Positions 10,134 through 20,235 are shown, counted from the stretch's first letter. The stretch is 64,000 bases of DNA from Andalucia godoyi (GCA_009859145.1 VRVR01000026.1:1-64000), one strand, 5' to 3'. The notes: generated from the letters alone by a model not told the origin. Made by a program: numbers and translations.

Positions 10134-10975
10134 ATCTTCCTTTTGATGGTGGTCACGTGAAAAAACGGCAATAACAATATATGGTAGCGGTAGAAGTTGT
10201 TGTAAATCGTAGCAGAAGAGGGGAGGGAAAAAGAGAATTGGATGGCAGGAAGATGAGGCACAAGACGGTAAAAATGATAATAAGGAATAGAATGTAGAAA
10301 GTTCAGTGAATACCAATGATAATTCCGTTGCGCAGAACAAGGAGGAAACTCAGAAAAGGAAGAGTAAAGCTGGGAAGGGGGGAAAAATTAATATCGGACC
10401 GGAAATGGATGTTATAAAAAACCGACGTTTAGGAAAAGAAGACAAGAGAAAAGCAACAGAGCGAAAAAAGAACGGGGGGTGCTGCGCAAAAAGCCAAGCC
10501 AAAAGGGCTGCGATACAAGAAAAAGGCAAGAAATGTTCGATATGCGGGGAACAAGAGCGAACACTGATATTCAAGTAGAGGAAAACACGCGATCACAATA
10601 CCTTCACAAACGGAAAAGAAGAAGTCAAGTATCCACAAGTTGAAGCGTAAAGTGAAATTCTCTTCTTTTTTATTTTTCCCCTTTTCTATTTGTCGGGTCG
10701 GGTCGGGGGAACGGGGAGGAACGAATCCCCCGACGTCAGCACTTTTCCCACCTATGCGGGGCAATAATGCCGACGGTTTGACCATTTTGTGTATGAACAT
10801 CAGTCAATGTCACATCGGAAGTTTACTTTCACCTATCCCTATGGGGGACGCGATGCTCTCCACCGTCGTCGTCAAGTCTAGAAGTTTTTCATTCTTCAGG
10901 TTTCTTTTTCCCCTTTCTATTACTTTCTGTTTGTTTGTTTTTTATAATCAAACTCTCAAACAGACAAAACATCTC
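10134..10975. other. Intergenic region
   Basis: An 842-base spacer upstream of the methyltransferase gene. It is purine-rich at 10320-10530 and contains a GGGTC tandem run near 10690-10710. Several short frames exist but none shows protein-like composition. A CT/T-rich leader at 10890-10950 precedes the small frame that follows. Confidence 0.45.
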
Positions 10976-11113
10976 ATGGCTTCAACGAGGGATCTTGTCG
11001 AAAAACGCAAACCGGCCATGCCCGAAGATGCCAAGAAACTCGAGGGTCAGAAGCTGCGTGATACGAAGCGCATTACGCGAGATATGCAAATGGAAGGAAG
11101 CAAGGGAACATAA
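10976..11113 (+). CDS. Possible small basic protein (45 residues)
   Basis: The ATG at 10976 follows a pyrimidine-rich leader like those before confident genes here. The frame encodes a short, charged, helical-looking peptide starting MASTRDLVEKRKPAMPEDAK. It ends at TAA 11111-11113. Just downstream, a TTTGCAG acceptor-like site is followed by a second short basic frame ending GKRRSYQ, so an unrecognised intron could extend the protein. I do not recognise it. The length is within chance expectation, so this is tentative. Confidence 0.3.
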   Translation: MASTRDLVEKRKPAMPEDAKKLEGQKLRDTKRITRDMQMEGSKGT

Positions 11114-11197
11114 AAATAAAATTGCCTTTGCAGATGGACCTGGAAAAAGACGTTCGTACCAGTAAGATACCCCCCACAGGCAGGAGACGACGACTCG

Positions 11198-13312
11198 CTA
11201 CTTGGACGATTTCCGGAATTTCACTGCTTGAATTACGGATGGCGGTAGTGTCTTGATGAGGCCAAGCACCTCGTCAAGCTCTTCTGGCTTTGCATCTGCA
11301 AGACGAATGACATCTTCAAACACAAGGGACACGCGATTCCCTTGTCCTTGGTCGGAAAGATAGCCACACGTGGTTTGCATGTACCGGGCATCTGCCGACA
11401 GCTGCAGCAAGCCTAAACTCGAGAACTGCGGGACATTTTCAACGCAGTGCAAAAACACGTCCAAACTACGCGAACATACCTCTTCGAGAATCGAAACTCC
11501 TTCGGCGGCACCCAGAGACTCCACTTGCTCAGGAAGACTCAGCAAGTAGTCTCCAACAACCGTGATCTGATCACTTGGCGGAGGCGCAAATGTTGGCAGT
11601 TCATACGGCGATTCTTCAGGCTGTGCAATCCATAACGGAGAGGAAGAGTACGACTCCGTAAACACTCGAACCGGCGCAATCATACATTCCAAAATCGCCT
11701 TATTCAGGGCGCCGCGCAAACCAGACCATTCTTCAACAGCTCCTGGAAAAAGATCCTTCCCTCCCGCAACAAGCAGCTCTGTCTTGTGAATCAAGATCTT
11801 GAACTGCTGTGGTGCTTTGCTGCAGATGTAAGCAGCAATGGGCACAGGATTGAGCGATATCTGCTTCAAGGCCTCGTCGATCTTCGACATGCAAAAACTA
11901 CTATACTGTGCAAGCGAAGCGCGCCATTCGGAAACGAACTGGTAATCTATTATCAATCCCTTTAGAGAATTCCATGTCGCATCAATCACGATCTTCGGTT
12001 CCGCCAGACCTTGGCCAACCGTGAAATGCAACCTTTGGGCCGCGCTGTCCTTGCTGCGCTTGCTGAGCACTTGTACGATCAACGAGTCGGCAAATGCCAT
12101 TGTTTGAGGCAAAAACAACCCATAAGAGAGGGAAAACTGAGCCGACACAAACCGAGAAACAACGTCCAGAATAGTTCGGAGATCTGCATTCTGACTGCGC
12201 AGCTTTTCCGCTTCCGCTCGAGGAAACATCTCCAGAAAGCTAATGAAGGGATCATACACAAGACCCAGTATCCTGGAAGTCGGTACATCCGGAATGGCAT
12301 TCGACAATTCTTGGGGAAACGCGTTCCAAAGAGAACACATTTCTTGCAAGTCATCGAGAGCAGATCGAGAGGAGCGATGAACCCTTGCGAAAAACTCTGC
12401 AATTCTCATCTCCTCCAGGACGATAGAAATGAGAAGAGACAATGGAGAGGCCGAGATATCTTCAAACACAGAGGACAGCCACGCATGCTCGTCCTTGAAA
12501 AACGCTATCGCGGATTCCAGATAGTGCGAAAAGGAGGAAACTTTGGACGAGTCGACCATAGTCCATTCATCGAGAACCACTCGTTTCCGTTCATCCGCGT
12601 ACTTTCGATTGACCTTTGTGGCATCGATGGCTCGAAACATTGCCGCATATGGCTTTGCAAGATCTGGTAACCGAGCGCGAAGCGATTCGACAAATGCAGG
12701 TTCCAGGATGCGCTCCAAGCGCTCCTGGTATTCCTTGAGCCGCGCGTTAACGTAGGAAAACTGTGGGAAAGGCTCCAGTATTCTCATCGAATTTTCGAGT
12801 TTGCTTAATTGAACGGATATGCCTTGGTACTCGGAGCCGTGGAAGGCAAGCTCCAATTCATCGATGTTGCTCGAGACAAACAATGCCTCGCGCAAGACAT
12901 TCTCGCATTTTTCCAGCTTCGCGTACACCCTGTCAATCGATGCGATTTCCGAAATCGACTCGTCATTCAGCGCGAGGACATGAAAGTTTTGGGAAGCAGC
13001 AGCAGAGTTTTCTGCAGAGAGGCGAAAATTCTTTGCCAATTTCTCCAGAACACCCTTCAGCGACTGTGCATCCCTTCGAACGCGATCCAATTCCATGGTA
13101 ATTCTCGGAACCCTTGTAACCATCACCGCCGAAGATTCCTCAAGAGACCGAGAAATGTCGCGGAATTGGTGGGCAAGACGAGACAGCGTCGTTGAAATCA
13201 GCGTGTCGATTTCTGGAAACGATGGGTTCTGGCCAGGAGCGGCTTGTCGAAAGATGCTGTTTACATACTCTAGCGCCGAGAACTCCGGATCTGCAAATGA
13301 TGATGAGTCCAT
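11198..13312 (-). CDS. COG7: Conserved oligomeric Golgi complex subunit 7
   Basis: The 704-residue protein resembles COG7, a lobe B subunit of the COG tethering complex that supports retrograde intra-Golgi vesicle traffic. The N-terminus MDSSSFADPEFSALEYVNSI aligns with the human start (acidic, then an 'F..I...F' helix). It is followed by the long coiled-coil region expected of a CATCHR protein (about residues 30-200), with the 'LEPFPQF' segment near 205-215. The length is near the human 770. The ATG at 13312 was chosen because the 58 upstream codons translate a GAT/GAA microsatellite into poly-His and poly-Leu. No transmembrane segment is present, consistent with a peripheral Golgi protein. 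Confidence 0.8.
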   Translation of the reverse strand: MDSSSFADPEFSALEYVNSIFRQAAPGQNPSFPEIDTLISTTLSRLAHQFRDISRSLEESSAVMVTRVPRITMELDRVRRDAQSLKGVLEKLAKNFRLSAENSAAASQNFHVLALNDESISEIASIDRVYAKLEKCENVLREALFVSSNIDELELAFHGSEYQGISVQLSKLENSMRILEPFPQFSYVNARLKEYQERLERILEPAFVESLRARLPDLAKPYAAMFRAIDATKVNRKYADERKRVVLDEWTMVDSSKVSSFSHYLESAIAFFKDEHAWLSSVFEDISASPLSLLISIVLEEMRIAEFFARVHRSSRSALDDLQEMCSLWNAFPQELSNAIPDVPTSRILGLVYDPFISFLEMFPRAEAEKLRSQNADLRTILDVVSRFVSAQFSLSYGLFLPQTMAFADSLIVQVLSKRSKDSAAQRLHFTVGQGLAEPKIVIDATWNSLKGLIIDYQFVSEWRASLAQYSSFCMSKIDEALKQISLNPVPIAAYICSKAPQQFKILIHKTELLVAGGKDLFPGAVEEWSGLRGALNKAILECMIAPVRVFTESYSSSPLWIAQPEESPYELPTFAPPPSDQITVVGDYLLSLPEQVESLGAAEGVSILEEVCSRSLDVFLHCVENVPQFSSLGLLQLSADARYMQTTCGYLSDQGQGNRVSLVFEDVIRLADAKPEELDEVLGLIKTLPPSVIQAVKFRKSSK

Positions 13313-13380
13313 GGTGGATAGACAGCAACAGCAACAACAACAACTTCTCCACTCAGAGGAGAGCAACAGCGTGGGAAATG

Positions 13381-13401
13381 GAAGAAGAAGAAGAAGAAGA
13401 A

Positions 13402-13446
<45 letters not shown>

Positions 13447-13448
13447 GA
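13381..13448. repeat. GAA/GAT trinucleotide microsatellite
   Basis: About seven GAA units pass into about fifteen GAT units just upstream of the COG7 start, in its leader. It creates spurious poly-His, poly-Met and poly-Ile frames. Confidence 0.95.
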
Positions 13449-13748
13449 AAGAGGATGGAAGAACAAACTCCACGCCCAGCTCGCACTGTGCCTCATATCG
13501 TGAATGCAGCAACGCATGTCCAGTTCCTACTTCGTCAAAAGTCCGGCACTGTAATATTAAAAAAAAACGTGTGTCTCGAGAACGGCTCTCCTTTTCTTCT
13601 TTTCCCCCAATTATTTTTTCAACGCCCATGCACAACAGCCACAAAACAAACACAAAACAAATACAAAACACAATAATAATAATAATAATAAAATCTATTG
13701 TTTTCATTAAAGAAGAAGAATGGGTCCAAACGGACGGAAAACAAAGAG

Positions 13749-15632
13749 CTAGTGGATGCCGAGGTGGAAAGACGGCGGTGAATACTGTTCTTGCAGTCTG
13801 CGTATGCGACGAATGCGCTGCGACGGCAGAGGAGACGTTCTTGGGAGATACTGGGGAATCGGAATCTCTGGTGAGCCACCACGCACTGCCGAATCGTTGG
13901 ATGTTCTTCGGCCATCCTTCCGACCGCTTCCAGGAGGTGCGGACGGCTGAATTGCCGCAAGTTCCTTCTCCATTTCAATGCTGATGGCACGGGAAATCGT
14001 TCTTCTGCTGGCAGTGCGTGATGGAGGACTGTTCGTCGAACTCACGGTGTTCACCGTCGGAAGATCCGCGGCAATCACCGCGGGGAGGGCATGCTTCTTG
14101 TCTCTGGGAGATGCAGTAGGAGTGATCTGCTCCCCTCCAGCAGCAGATGGAAACGAGCTCAGTGCACTCTGCACATCTTGTTCAAACGCGGCTGTCTCTT
14201 TGCGGCTGTCAAGAACAAGATCGTAACCGTAAATGTCACGATGCAAAGGCTTCACTCGTCTGGTTCCGGTGTGCGGCTTGCTCTCTACTTTGCTGCTCTT
14301 CGATTTGGCATCCCCAGCGAACAACAAGGTCTGTTGCGACGGAAGCGTATATTTTCTGTCTTCCACGTGATCGAATATTTCAGACTTTGGAGACTTGTAA
14401 TGCTGGTATGCAACGGTCTCGTCCATGTAGTGGTGACGATCATCGCCCTCTGTCGAACTTTTGCGCGGCGAGGTGAACCGTACCTTTTTCGACTCTGCGT
14501 CCTCGTCAATTTCGCCACGAACAACTGCTTCACTCCTCGACGGCTGTCTCTTGTGGACAGTCATCTTCGTCGTCCTCGACGGAAGATCCCAAACCCCCGC
14601 TTCGGTCTGGCGCACGTACACCTCGTACGGATCCGCCAACGTCCCGCCATACGAGTGTGTACTCTCTGCCTTTTCCACTTCCTTTTCGTCGTCAAATCGG
14701 ATTCCTCCGAAAGAATATTTGATGCGGTCCAGTTCAGTCCTAAACCGCCCTCCCTCAGACCATGTCAGGCGCATTGCAGTCAAAAAATCTGCGTATTCGT
14801 TTGCATCAACCGAGTCAGTCCAGATATCTGCGAGCTCAAACAGGCATGTGGTGAAGGCGACCTTGTCGAGTTTGTGATCGTTTGTCGTCGCACAATCCGA
14901 TGCGTAGTCCTCGAGCGCCGTTTCCACACGTTGCCGGAACGACAGGTTCGGCAGCAACACATTGTACACGCACGAGAACATGGCAACATACTCCCTGCGC
15001 GACACAGCAGAGATATTCGGAACAAGACTCCGGAGTGCAATCCACCACTTTTCAGATGCCTCGCCGACCAACACGGATTTCCTTACGCGTTCCCGAGCAC
15101 GTAAATTGTCCACCGAATAGAAACTATCGTCGCCTTCCTTCCTTTTGTCGCCGACACGGACAGACAGCGAGATTTTGTTGGAAGCAATTAGCTCCGCGAT
15201 CACACCCTTCATTTTCAAATGTTTTTCCTTTCGGTGTGCCATCTTGATGTTTGCAATGAATGTAGTAACGCCAGCCAGTGCTGCCAGTGCGCGAGGCGAA
15301 TTCTTGGGAGACTCGGCATCTTGAGAAACGGATGAAGAGAGCGACCGTGGAGTGGACCCATCACCACGATTTGTTGGAGAAACTGCTTCATTCTGCATCT
15401 TTCTTGCAGCGACGGCCTTTGCGGACAAGATGATTAAGGGACTGAGTGCATTTTTCCCAGCTCCAAACGAAGATGATGAGGCGGACGAGGAACTAGGAGA
15501 AGACGAAGACAAACCCGAAGAGTGCAAAGAACTGATTGAGGAAGTCGCCCCATCCGAAGTCTTGGAAAGCGATTTTGATGCAGAGACAGCCAGCAACAGT
15601 GACCTCCACATGCTCCTACTTTTTATTTCCAC
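13749..15632 (-). CDS. Uncharacterised protein with EF-hand-like helical domain
   Basis: This 627-residue protein has a Ser-rich N-terminus (about residues 20-110), a globular helical region (about 180-290) and a long polar C-terminal half. The helical region reads REYVAMFSCVYNVLLPNLSF and, further on, WTDSVDANEYADFLTAMRLT. That second helix-loop-helix has the spacing of a degenerate EF hand, as seen in several axonemal and calcium-sensor proteins. The C-terminus is basic and repetitive (RIRRIRRL). I do not recognise an exact family. A flagellar or cytoskeletal role is a guess. MEIKSRSM at 15632 is the first ATG; the Met at residue 8 is an alternative. Confidence 0.6.
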   Translation of the reverse strand: MEIKSRSMWRSLLLAVSASKSLSKTSDGATSSISSLHSSGLSSSSPSSSSASSSSFGAGKNALSPLIILSAKAVAARKMQNEAVSPTNRGDGSTPRSLSSSVSQDAESPKNSPRALAALAGVTTFIANIKMAHRKEKHLKMKGVIAELIASNKISLSVRVGDKRKEGDDSFYSVDNLRARERVRKSVLVGEASEKWWIALRSLVPNISAVSRREYVAMFSCVYNVLLPNLSFRQRVETALEDYASDCATTNDHKLDKVAFTTCLFELADIWTDSVDANEYADFLTAMRLTWSEGGRFRTELDRIKYSFGGIRFDDEKEVEKAESTHSYGGTLADPYEVYVRQTEAGVWDLPSRTTKMTVHKRQPSRSEAVVRGEIDEDAESKKVRFTSPRKSSTEGDDRHHYMDETVAYQHYKSPKSEIFDHVEDRKYTLPSQQTLLFAGDAKSKSSKVESKPHTGTRRVKPLHRDIYGYDLVLDSRKETAAFEQDVQSALSSFPSAAGGEQITPTASPRDKKHALPAVIAADLPTVNTVSSTNSPPSRTASRRTISRAISIEMEKELAAIQPSAPPGSGRKDGRRTSNDSAVRGGSPEIPIPQYLPRTSPLPSQRIRRIRRLQEQYSPPSFHLGIH

Positions 15633-16320
15633 TTAAAAATCCCAGATTGAGCAAAGAAGGCGACAAAATCGCAGAAGCTGAATCGAATGAGACCAATGAC
15701 GAATTACCAATTGCTTCCACGCACACGAAAACAAACAATGAATATGGTCGCTGTACTGTGGGGAACTTGCTTGAAATTCTTGTGAGGGCGAAGGAGCATT
15801 CGGGAGAGCGAGGGAAATAAAACCAGCGCTCACCCACAAATCGGTTTCTTTTTCATTTTTTCTTTTATTCTTTCGTTTGGCTGTTTTGTTTTTTCCTTTT
15901 TGGCTGACAGGTTTTCTCGTTCTCCTACCGAATGCTTTGCTCCGACGTTCTGGTCCATCGATGCGAGCACGCAGACATGCTGACAAGTGATGAGGTGCCA
16001 AGCATCAAAAGATTGGTCTGGCTTTCAACGGAACTACAGAAAAGATGCGGAAAGCGGGCGTCGACCGTAGTTCTCAGGACGGAGTCTTTTGTCGAGCACG
16101 AAAAAAACGCTGCCCTCAATGAAAAAGATGGGGTTTTTCCCCTTGGTTTTCCAGCTTCCCTTCCCTTCCTTCGTTTTGTCACGCCATTCCTTCTATTTCT
16201 AGCTTTCCTTTTGCCGTTCTTTCCTCTGTCCCCCTGCTCTCGGTGCTTTCTTCCGGTGTTGCCGATTATTTTTTTTGTTTTCCCTCCTTTGTTTTTTCCC
16301 CTTTTGGAAACGGTTTGAAA
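15633..16320. other. Intergenic region between divergent genes
   Basis: A 688-base spacer. It has a T-rich stretch at 15840-15910 and a long pyrimidine-rich run at 16140-16315 directly before the dCTP deaminase start. The frames seen here are antisense shadows or low-complexity translations. Nothing else is recognised. Confidence 0.45.
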
Positions 16321-16854
16321 ATGACTCCATCTACAACCGGCTGCGTGCTTTCTGCTGGTGAAATCAAGAATGCTGTTGCTGCAGGTGATGTTTATATTTC
16401 GAATTTCGATCCATCTCGACTCGGCCCTGCGTCGTATGATCTGTCTCTTGGCAATGAGTTCCGTGTGTTCCGCGCTGGCGTGGGAATTGTCGACATCAAG
16501 GAAACGACGGACTACAAGACGATTACAGAGCGTGTGAATCTGGAGCCAGGCAAGCCATTTATTCTTCCTCCGCAACAGCTTTGCCTTGGGATCACAGAAG
16601 AGGAGGTGAGCCTTTCTCCTCGAATCTGCGGTCTCCTCGAAGGACGATCTCGATTCGCTCGCCTTGGACTTGTCATCCACATCACCGCGTCGTTTATGAA
16701 CCCGGGAATCAAGAACCGACAAGTTCTCGAAATTTTCAATGCTTCGTCAAACCCGCTTGCTCTCTATCCTGGCGAGCGCGTGTGCCAGTTTGTATTTATG
16801 CGCATGGACGGCGAGGCGTCGTATGCCGGAAAGTTCCAGAAACAGGATCTCTAG
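16321..16854 (+). CDS. dCTP deaminase / dUTPase-family enzyme of prokaryotic type
   Basis: The 177-residue protein matches the trimeric dCTP deaminase (Dcd) branch of the dUTPase superfamily, which converts dCTP to dUTP, or to dUMP in bifunctional forms. The signature LLEGRSRFARLGLVIHITAS (about 95-114) matches the GRSSLARLGL substrate loop. The following NPGIKNRQVLEIFN carries the conserved glutamate equivalent to the general base. LYPGERVCQFVF closes the family core. The second serine of the loop is Arg, and the usual 'DPG' is 'NPG', so substrate preference is uncertain. Eukaryotes usually use zinc dCMP deaminase plus dUTPase, so transfer from a prokaryote is plausible. The start is the first ATG after a long T-rich leader. 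Confidence 0.85.
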   Translation: MTPSTTGCVLSAGEIKNAVAAGDVYISNFDPSRLGPASYDLSLGNEFRVFRAGVGIVDIKETTDYKTITERVNLEPGKPFILPPQQLCLGITEEEVSLSPRICGLLEGRSRFARLGLVIHITASFMNPGIKNRQVLEIFNASSNPLALYPGERVCQFVFMRMDGEASYAGKFQKQDL

Positions 16855-17104
16855 AGCTTCTCACATCGATCGCAAACCCATCACTCGTTCGCATGCATGC
16901 ACGCACTCACAAACACACATACATACACCAGGACTATGATGATAATGATGGTGGTGATGCCGATGCCGAGGAGACAGAAACACATACAGCAAAGCAGACC
17001 AAACGTAAAACTTATATTAAAAAAATAAATAAAAACATTCCAACGCCGCCGTCGCCGAAGAAATTTCTTATAGCAGCAATAGGCGGAACAGGAGGAACAC
17101 TGTG

Positions 17105-17581
17105 CTACACCATCGAGTTCTTGAAACTGCTGTTGGTGACGTAATACTTGGGATCTGAAAGCTTTGCGGCAGCGTCGAGAGACAGGACATACGAAGCAAT
17201 CGCAACATACTTTAGAATGCCCCACAACCACGCATACCAAGTATACCGACCATAAATGGCATAAATGTTGTTGCCGTCGATGAGATTGTCGAGAATGCGA
17301 ATGACGCGGAGAGCCAAGTTCAGGATGAAATACAGAAAAATGACGATGAACGACCATTTAAAGTGCTTGAACAGGGGAGAAAACAGCCCAGCCTGGAAAT
17401 ACAGCGTATGACTCATAAACAAGTATATATTCACAGCCATCCCAATAATCACGAGAATTTGCACAAACAGATAAAACAAGTTGAAAAACACAGGGTCGGC
17501 TGGAGTGTCATTCAGCGTGCCAAAAATAATGTCCACCACAATCAGGAACACGAGCGTTGTAAGCCTGGAACGATAAGACAT
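17105..17581 (-). CDS. TMEM138: TMEM138 homologue (ciliary membrane protein)
   Basis: The 158-residue protein resembles TMEM138, a four-pass protein of the ciliary base/transition zone whose loss causes Joubert syndrome in humans. Its length matches (human 162). Four hydrophobic segments are visible, the third flanked by the conserved FQAGLFSPLFKHFKWSFIVI block. The C-terminus keeps the LSDPKYY motif (LGDPHFY in human). The ATG at 17581 (MSYRSRLTT) was chosen; the frame extends upstream through a GA microsatellite that would encode poly-Ser/Leu. The gene converges on the dCTP deaminase gene. Its presence argues that the organism builds a cilium or flagellum. Confidence 0.82.
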   Translation of the reverse strand: MSYRSRLTTLVFLIVVDIIFGTLNDTPADPVFFNLFYLFVQILVIIGMAVNIYLFMSHTLYFQAGLFSPLFKHFKWSFIVIFLYFILNLALRVIRILDNLIDGNNIYAIYGRYTWYAWLWGILKYVAIASYVLSLDAAAKLSDPKYYVTNSSFKNSMV

Positions 17582-17701
17582 GCTCGGGGAAATGTCACAG
17601 ATAAAAAGCAATCTATTGATTAGGAGAGCAGGAAGAAGGAAAACTTGGATGGTAATGCGGATTACAGAAACAGCGATTGCTGGAAAAAACGAGACTGAAG
17701 A

Positions 17702-17732
<31 letters not shown>

Positions 17733-18036
17733 TTCAGGAACGGAATAGTCGAAAAAATCGGGGAAACGAATCCAAAGGATGACAATGACTCAATCAAAAA
17801 AAAAAAAAAAAGAGAGAGAGCTCTTTTCTTTAACGATCACTACAGCATCAATTGATCCTCGGGGGTGCGGACCTCGAATTTTTAGGACAACTCAAGTAAA
17901 AACGGCAGAGCGCATCACGACCCGTGTAGACAGAAAGAGACACAGAGAGACACAGAGAGACACAGAGAGACGCAGAGAGACGCAGAGAGACGCAGAAACA
18001 ACAAGACAGACACAGACACAACCAGACAGAAAGAGA
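17582..18036. repeat. Divergent spacer with GA microsatellite and 10-base tandem repeat
   Basis: Between TMEM138 and the SKA2-like gene lie a (GA)n tract at 17706-17734, an A run near 17798-17811, and a 10-base tandem repeat (CACAGAGAGA, drifting to CGCAGAGAGA) at about 17931-17996. The last forms the purine-rich leader of the SKA2-like gene. Confidence 0.85.
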
Positions 18037-18435
18037 ATGGAGGACATGATCAGCTCCCTGGAATCGACATTTAACAAGTGTACTTCCGACTTGTCTGTTG
18101 TGGAATCCAAACTGATGCTGGCATTTCCGTCGGATCCAAGCGCCAATCCTGTCAAGATTGTGGATCGAATCCGACGGGTCTCAGAGCAACTCCCGGTGCT
18201 GCTCGAGCGCCTAAAGTCAATCCAGTCTTCAAAACGCGAGTTCTTCTCGGGTTGCTCAGCGGACCTTCGAGAATCTCAAAAAATGCTTGTGGATCTGCTG
18301 GCGCTGACTAAAGAACGATCTACAAATGCGTCGTCAGACTCTTTGCTGCGAGAACTGGATGTCGCGACCGAACTCGACCAGCTCAACCAGCTGCAATCCA
18401 TGCTGGACTCGGCGTCAAAGACACACCGCTCATGA
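18037..18435 (+). CDS. SKA2: SKA2-like spindle/kinetochore protein
   Basis: The 132-residue, all-helical protein resembles SKA2, which pairs with SKA1 and SKA3 to couple kinetochores to microtubules. The start MEDMISSLESTFNKCTSDLS aligns with the human N-terminus ([20 protein letters not shown]). It is followed by a similar 'NPVKIVDRIRRV' segment and a second long helix. The length matches human SKA2 (121). The ATG at 18037 follows a purine tandem repeat. No other SKA subunit is seen in the window. Assignment rests on helix pattern and short matched blocks, so another small coiled-coil kinetochore protein remains possible. Confidence 0.7.
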   Translation: MEDMISSLESTFNKCTSDLSVVESKLMLAFPSDPSANPVKIVDRIRRVSEQLPVLLERLKSIQSSKREFFSGCSADLRESQKMLVDLLALTKERSTNASSDSLLRELDVATELDQLNQLQSMLDSASKTHRS

Positions 18436-18621
18436 CGTCTGCGTCTGTGCACACAGCGTTTTCCATCCCCACAAATGATCGGAGCTGACTTTTCACTATC
18501 ACACGTGTACATGCTTGCGACAGATGTTCTGCAAAAATGAATTGCATTAAATTACATTAAATTATCAAACAAAGACCTCGTTGGGAAGGCTTTCGGTGTT
18601 TTTCCCTTCTGCATACCAATC

Positions 18622-20235
18622 TTACTGCTTGAGATTTCGACGAGCGAGGCGGGCATAGTAATCCGTGACAGACTCGGTGCGAACGGGCTCCAAAGGGCCA
18701 TGCGATCTCCTCCGTTTCGCAGAGGGCGCGTCGTCCTTTGAACTGCCACGCCGGGACTTCGCGGCCTCTGAGTGAAAAATACACCCATTCAGATCCTGTC
18801 GCCCGCAAACGGGACACGGGGGTATGTCCGGCTTTGTGGGGACATAGTATTTGACAGCAAATCCGGAGCGAGAAGACGGGGCCGGATCATCAAATTCAAT
18901 ATCTTCCCGGCGTCTCCCAAGGAACCGGTGGCCGACATCTGGAATTGGATTCAGGGGAACGGGATCCGACAGAAAGTGCACGACAGGGATGTTGTCGGGA
19001 AGCACACGGTCGCTCAAAGTCGAGGATAGCGAGCTCGCTGGCGTGTTCTGTCCCAGTGGCGGTGCATTTGAAGCTGAAGCCAGTCGAGAAAAACCATCGG
19101 AAGGTCGCTGTTCATCCTCCCATTGAATATCCTCTTCGCCGTCCTCTACATTTCCCTGTTTCGAATCCTCCGCAACGTCATTCTGCTTTGCAGATTCCGC
19201 AAGTGAAGCAGTCTGGTGAGCGCGCTTGCCGATACCCATCTTCTCCGCTTCCAGCGCATCGATTCCAACTGCATGGCATTTGAGACGAAACTGGTCCAAC
19301 TGCTCTTGCAGATGAATAAACTCCTTGATAAACGTATCGTCGCCGTTTGATACAGTTGCCTCCTTGATGATCCTTTGCACGCGAGGACGGACCACGTCAA
19401 ACAATTCATGATACAGTTCCAGAGCATTTCGACGCACATCTTCCAGATCCGTCTTGCTTGCTTCGTCCAGCTCGTCCAGCATTTCTGCTACGTCAATCGT
19501 CGTTGGTCCAGCAATGATGACCGGTATGCCATTGTCATCGCTACTTTCATCCCTTCCGTCATCGCTGTCATCATCCTCGCCGCCATTAGCGCTCCCTTCA
19601 CGACTGCCGTCCGTTGCAGCTCTAAAGTGTTTTCCCATTGTCTCCAAGAGACTGTCTGTCCGGGGAACAATAATCTGGAGCGACCGAGACAGCTGGCCAG
19701 AAACGTCGAGACAGCGGTCGCGAACATCCTTTGCTATCTCCACCAGTCGTTCAAACCTGGCACGCTTCCCGGCTGCAACGGCGCGGTCGTGCTCTGTTTT
19801 TTCTGCGATTTGCAATTCCAGTCTCTTTTTCAAGATCGAGAACTGCGGAAACGACTGAGAGTAAGCGGCATCCCACTCCGGTATCACTCGTAACACCTTG
19901 TCGCGCAAAACATCAGCATATCGATGCGGCTGTGAGCACGATTTTGGACCAACACAAATATCCAGAATGTGGTTCCCAAGCGTGGAAACAAGATTGCGCG
20001 CATGTCTCGATCTCTTCACCAGCTCAAGAACAATGCAAAATCCATGAAATCTCAACTGTGCATGCTTGTGCTTTTCCATCTGTGACACCGCCCGGTCGAT
20101 CGCCATTTCGACGAGAACATCTGTGTTTTCTGCATGCTTCAGCAACGAAGTTAGCTTCTTCAACCCGTCGGAGTCCAGATCAAACGTAGCCGACTTTAGT
20201 AAACCATCCACTGCAGCATTGATCTTCTTGTCCAT
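18622..20235 (-). CDS. UVSSA: UVSSA homologue, transcription-coupled repair scaffold
   Basis: The 537-residue protein has the UVSSA layout. An N-terminal VHS/ENTH-like helical domain (about 1-145, including LRFHGFCIVLELVKRSRHAR) is followed by a helical middle and a C-terminal DUF2043-type zinc-binding segment. That segment reads CPVCGRQDLNGCIFH (about 471-486), compared with the family C-x-C-x-RxD-x-CPFHG. UVSSA recruits TFIIH and USP7 to stalled RNA polymerase II. The last His/Gly of the family pattern is altered (FHS rather than FHG). An acidic tract lies near 245-270. The ATG at 20235 was chosen over an upstream extension that is hydrophobic and repetitive. The gene is divergent from the FYR-domain gene. 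Confidence 0.75.
   Translation of the reverse strand: MDKKINAAVDGLLKSATFDLDSDGLKKLTSLLKHAENTDVLVEMAIDRAVSQMEKHKHAQLRFHGFCIVLELVKRSRHARNLVSTLGNHILDICVGPKSCSQPHRYADVLRDKVLRVIPEWDAAYSQSFPQFSILKKRLELQIAEKTEHDRAVAAGKRARFERLVEIAKDVRDRCLDVSGQLSRSLQIIVPRTDSLLETMGKHFRAATDGSREGSANGGEDDDSDDGRDESSDDNGIPVIIAGPTTIDVAEMLDELDEASKTDLEDVRRNALELYHELFDVVRPRVQRIIKEATVSNGDDTFIKEFIHLQEQLDQFRLKCHAVGIDALEAEKMGIGKRAHQTASLAESAKQNDVAEDSKQGNVEDGEEDIQWEDEQRPSDGFSRLASASNAPPLGQNTPASSLSSTLSDRVLPDNIPVVHFLSDPVPLNPIPDVGHRFLGRRREDIEFDDPAPSSRSGFAVKYYVPTKPDIPPCPVCGRQDLNGCIFHSEAAKSRRGSSKDDAPSAKRRRSHGPLEPVRTESVTDYYARLARRNLKQ

Noticed and set aside
15925-16722. 265-codon minus-strand frame overlapping the dCTP deaminase gene
   Set aside because: Antisense shadow with no recognisable motif, crossing a low-complexity leader.
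17931-18000. Regular 10-base repeats, considered as a CRISPR-like array
   Set aside because: Contiguous tandem repeats without spacers, in a eukaryotic gene leader.
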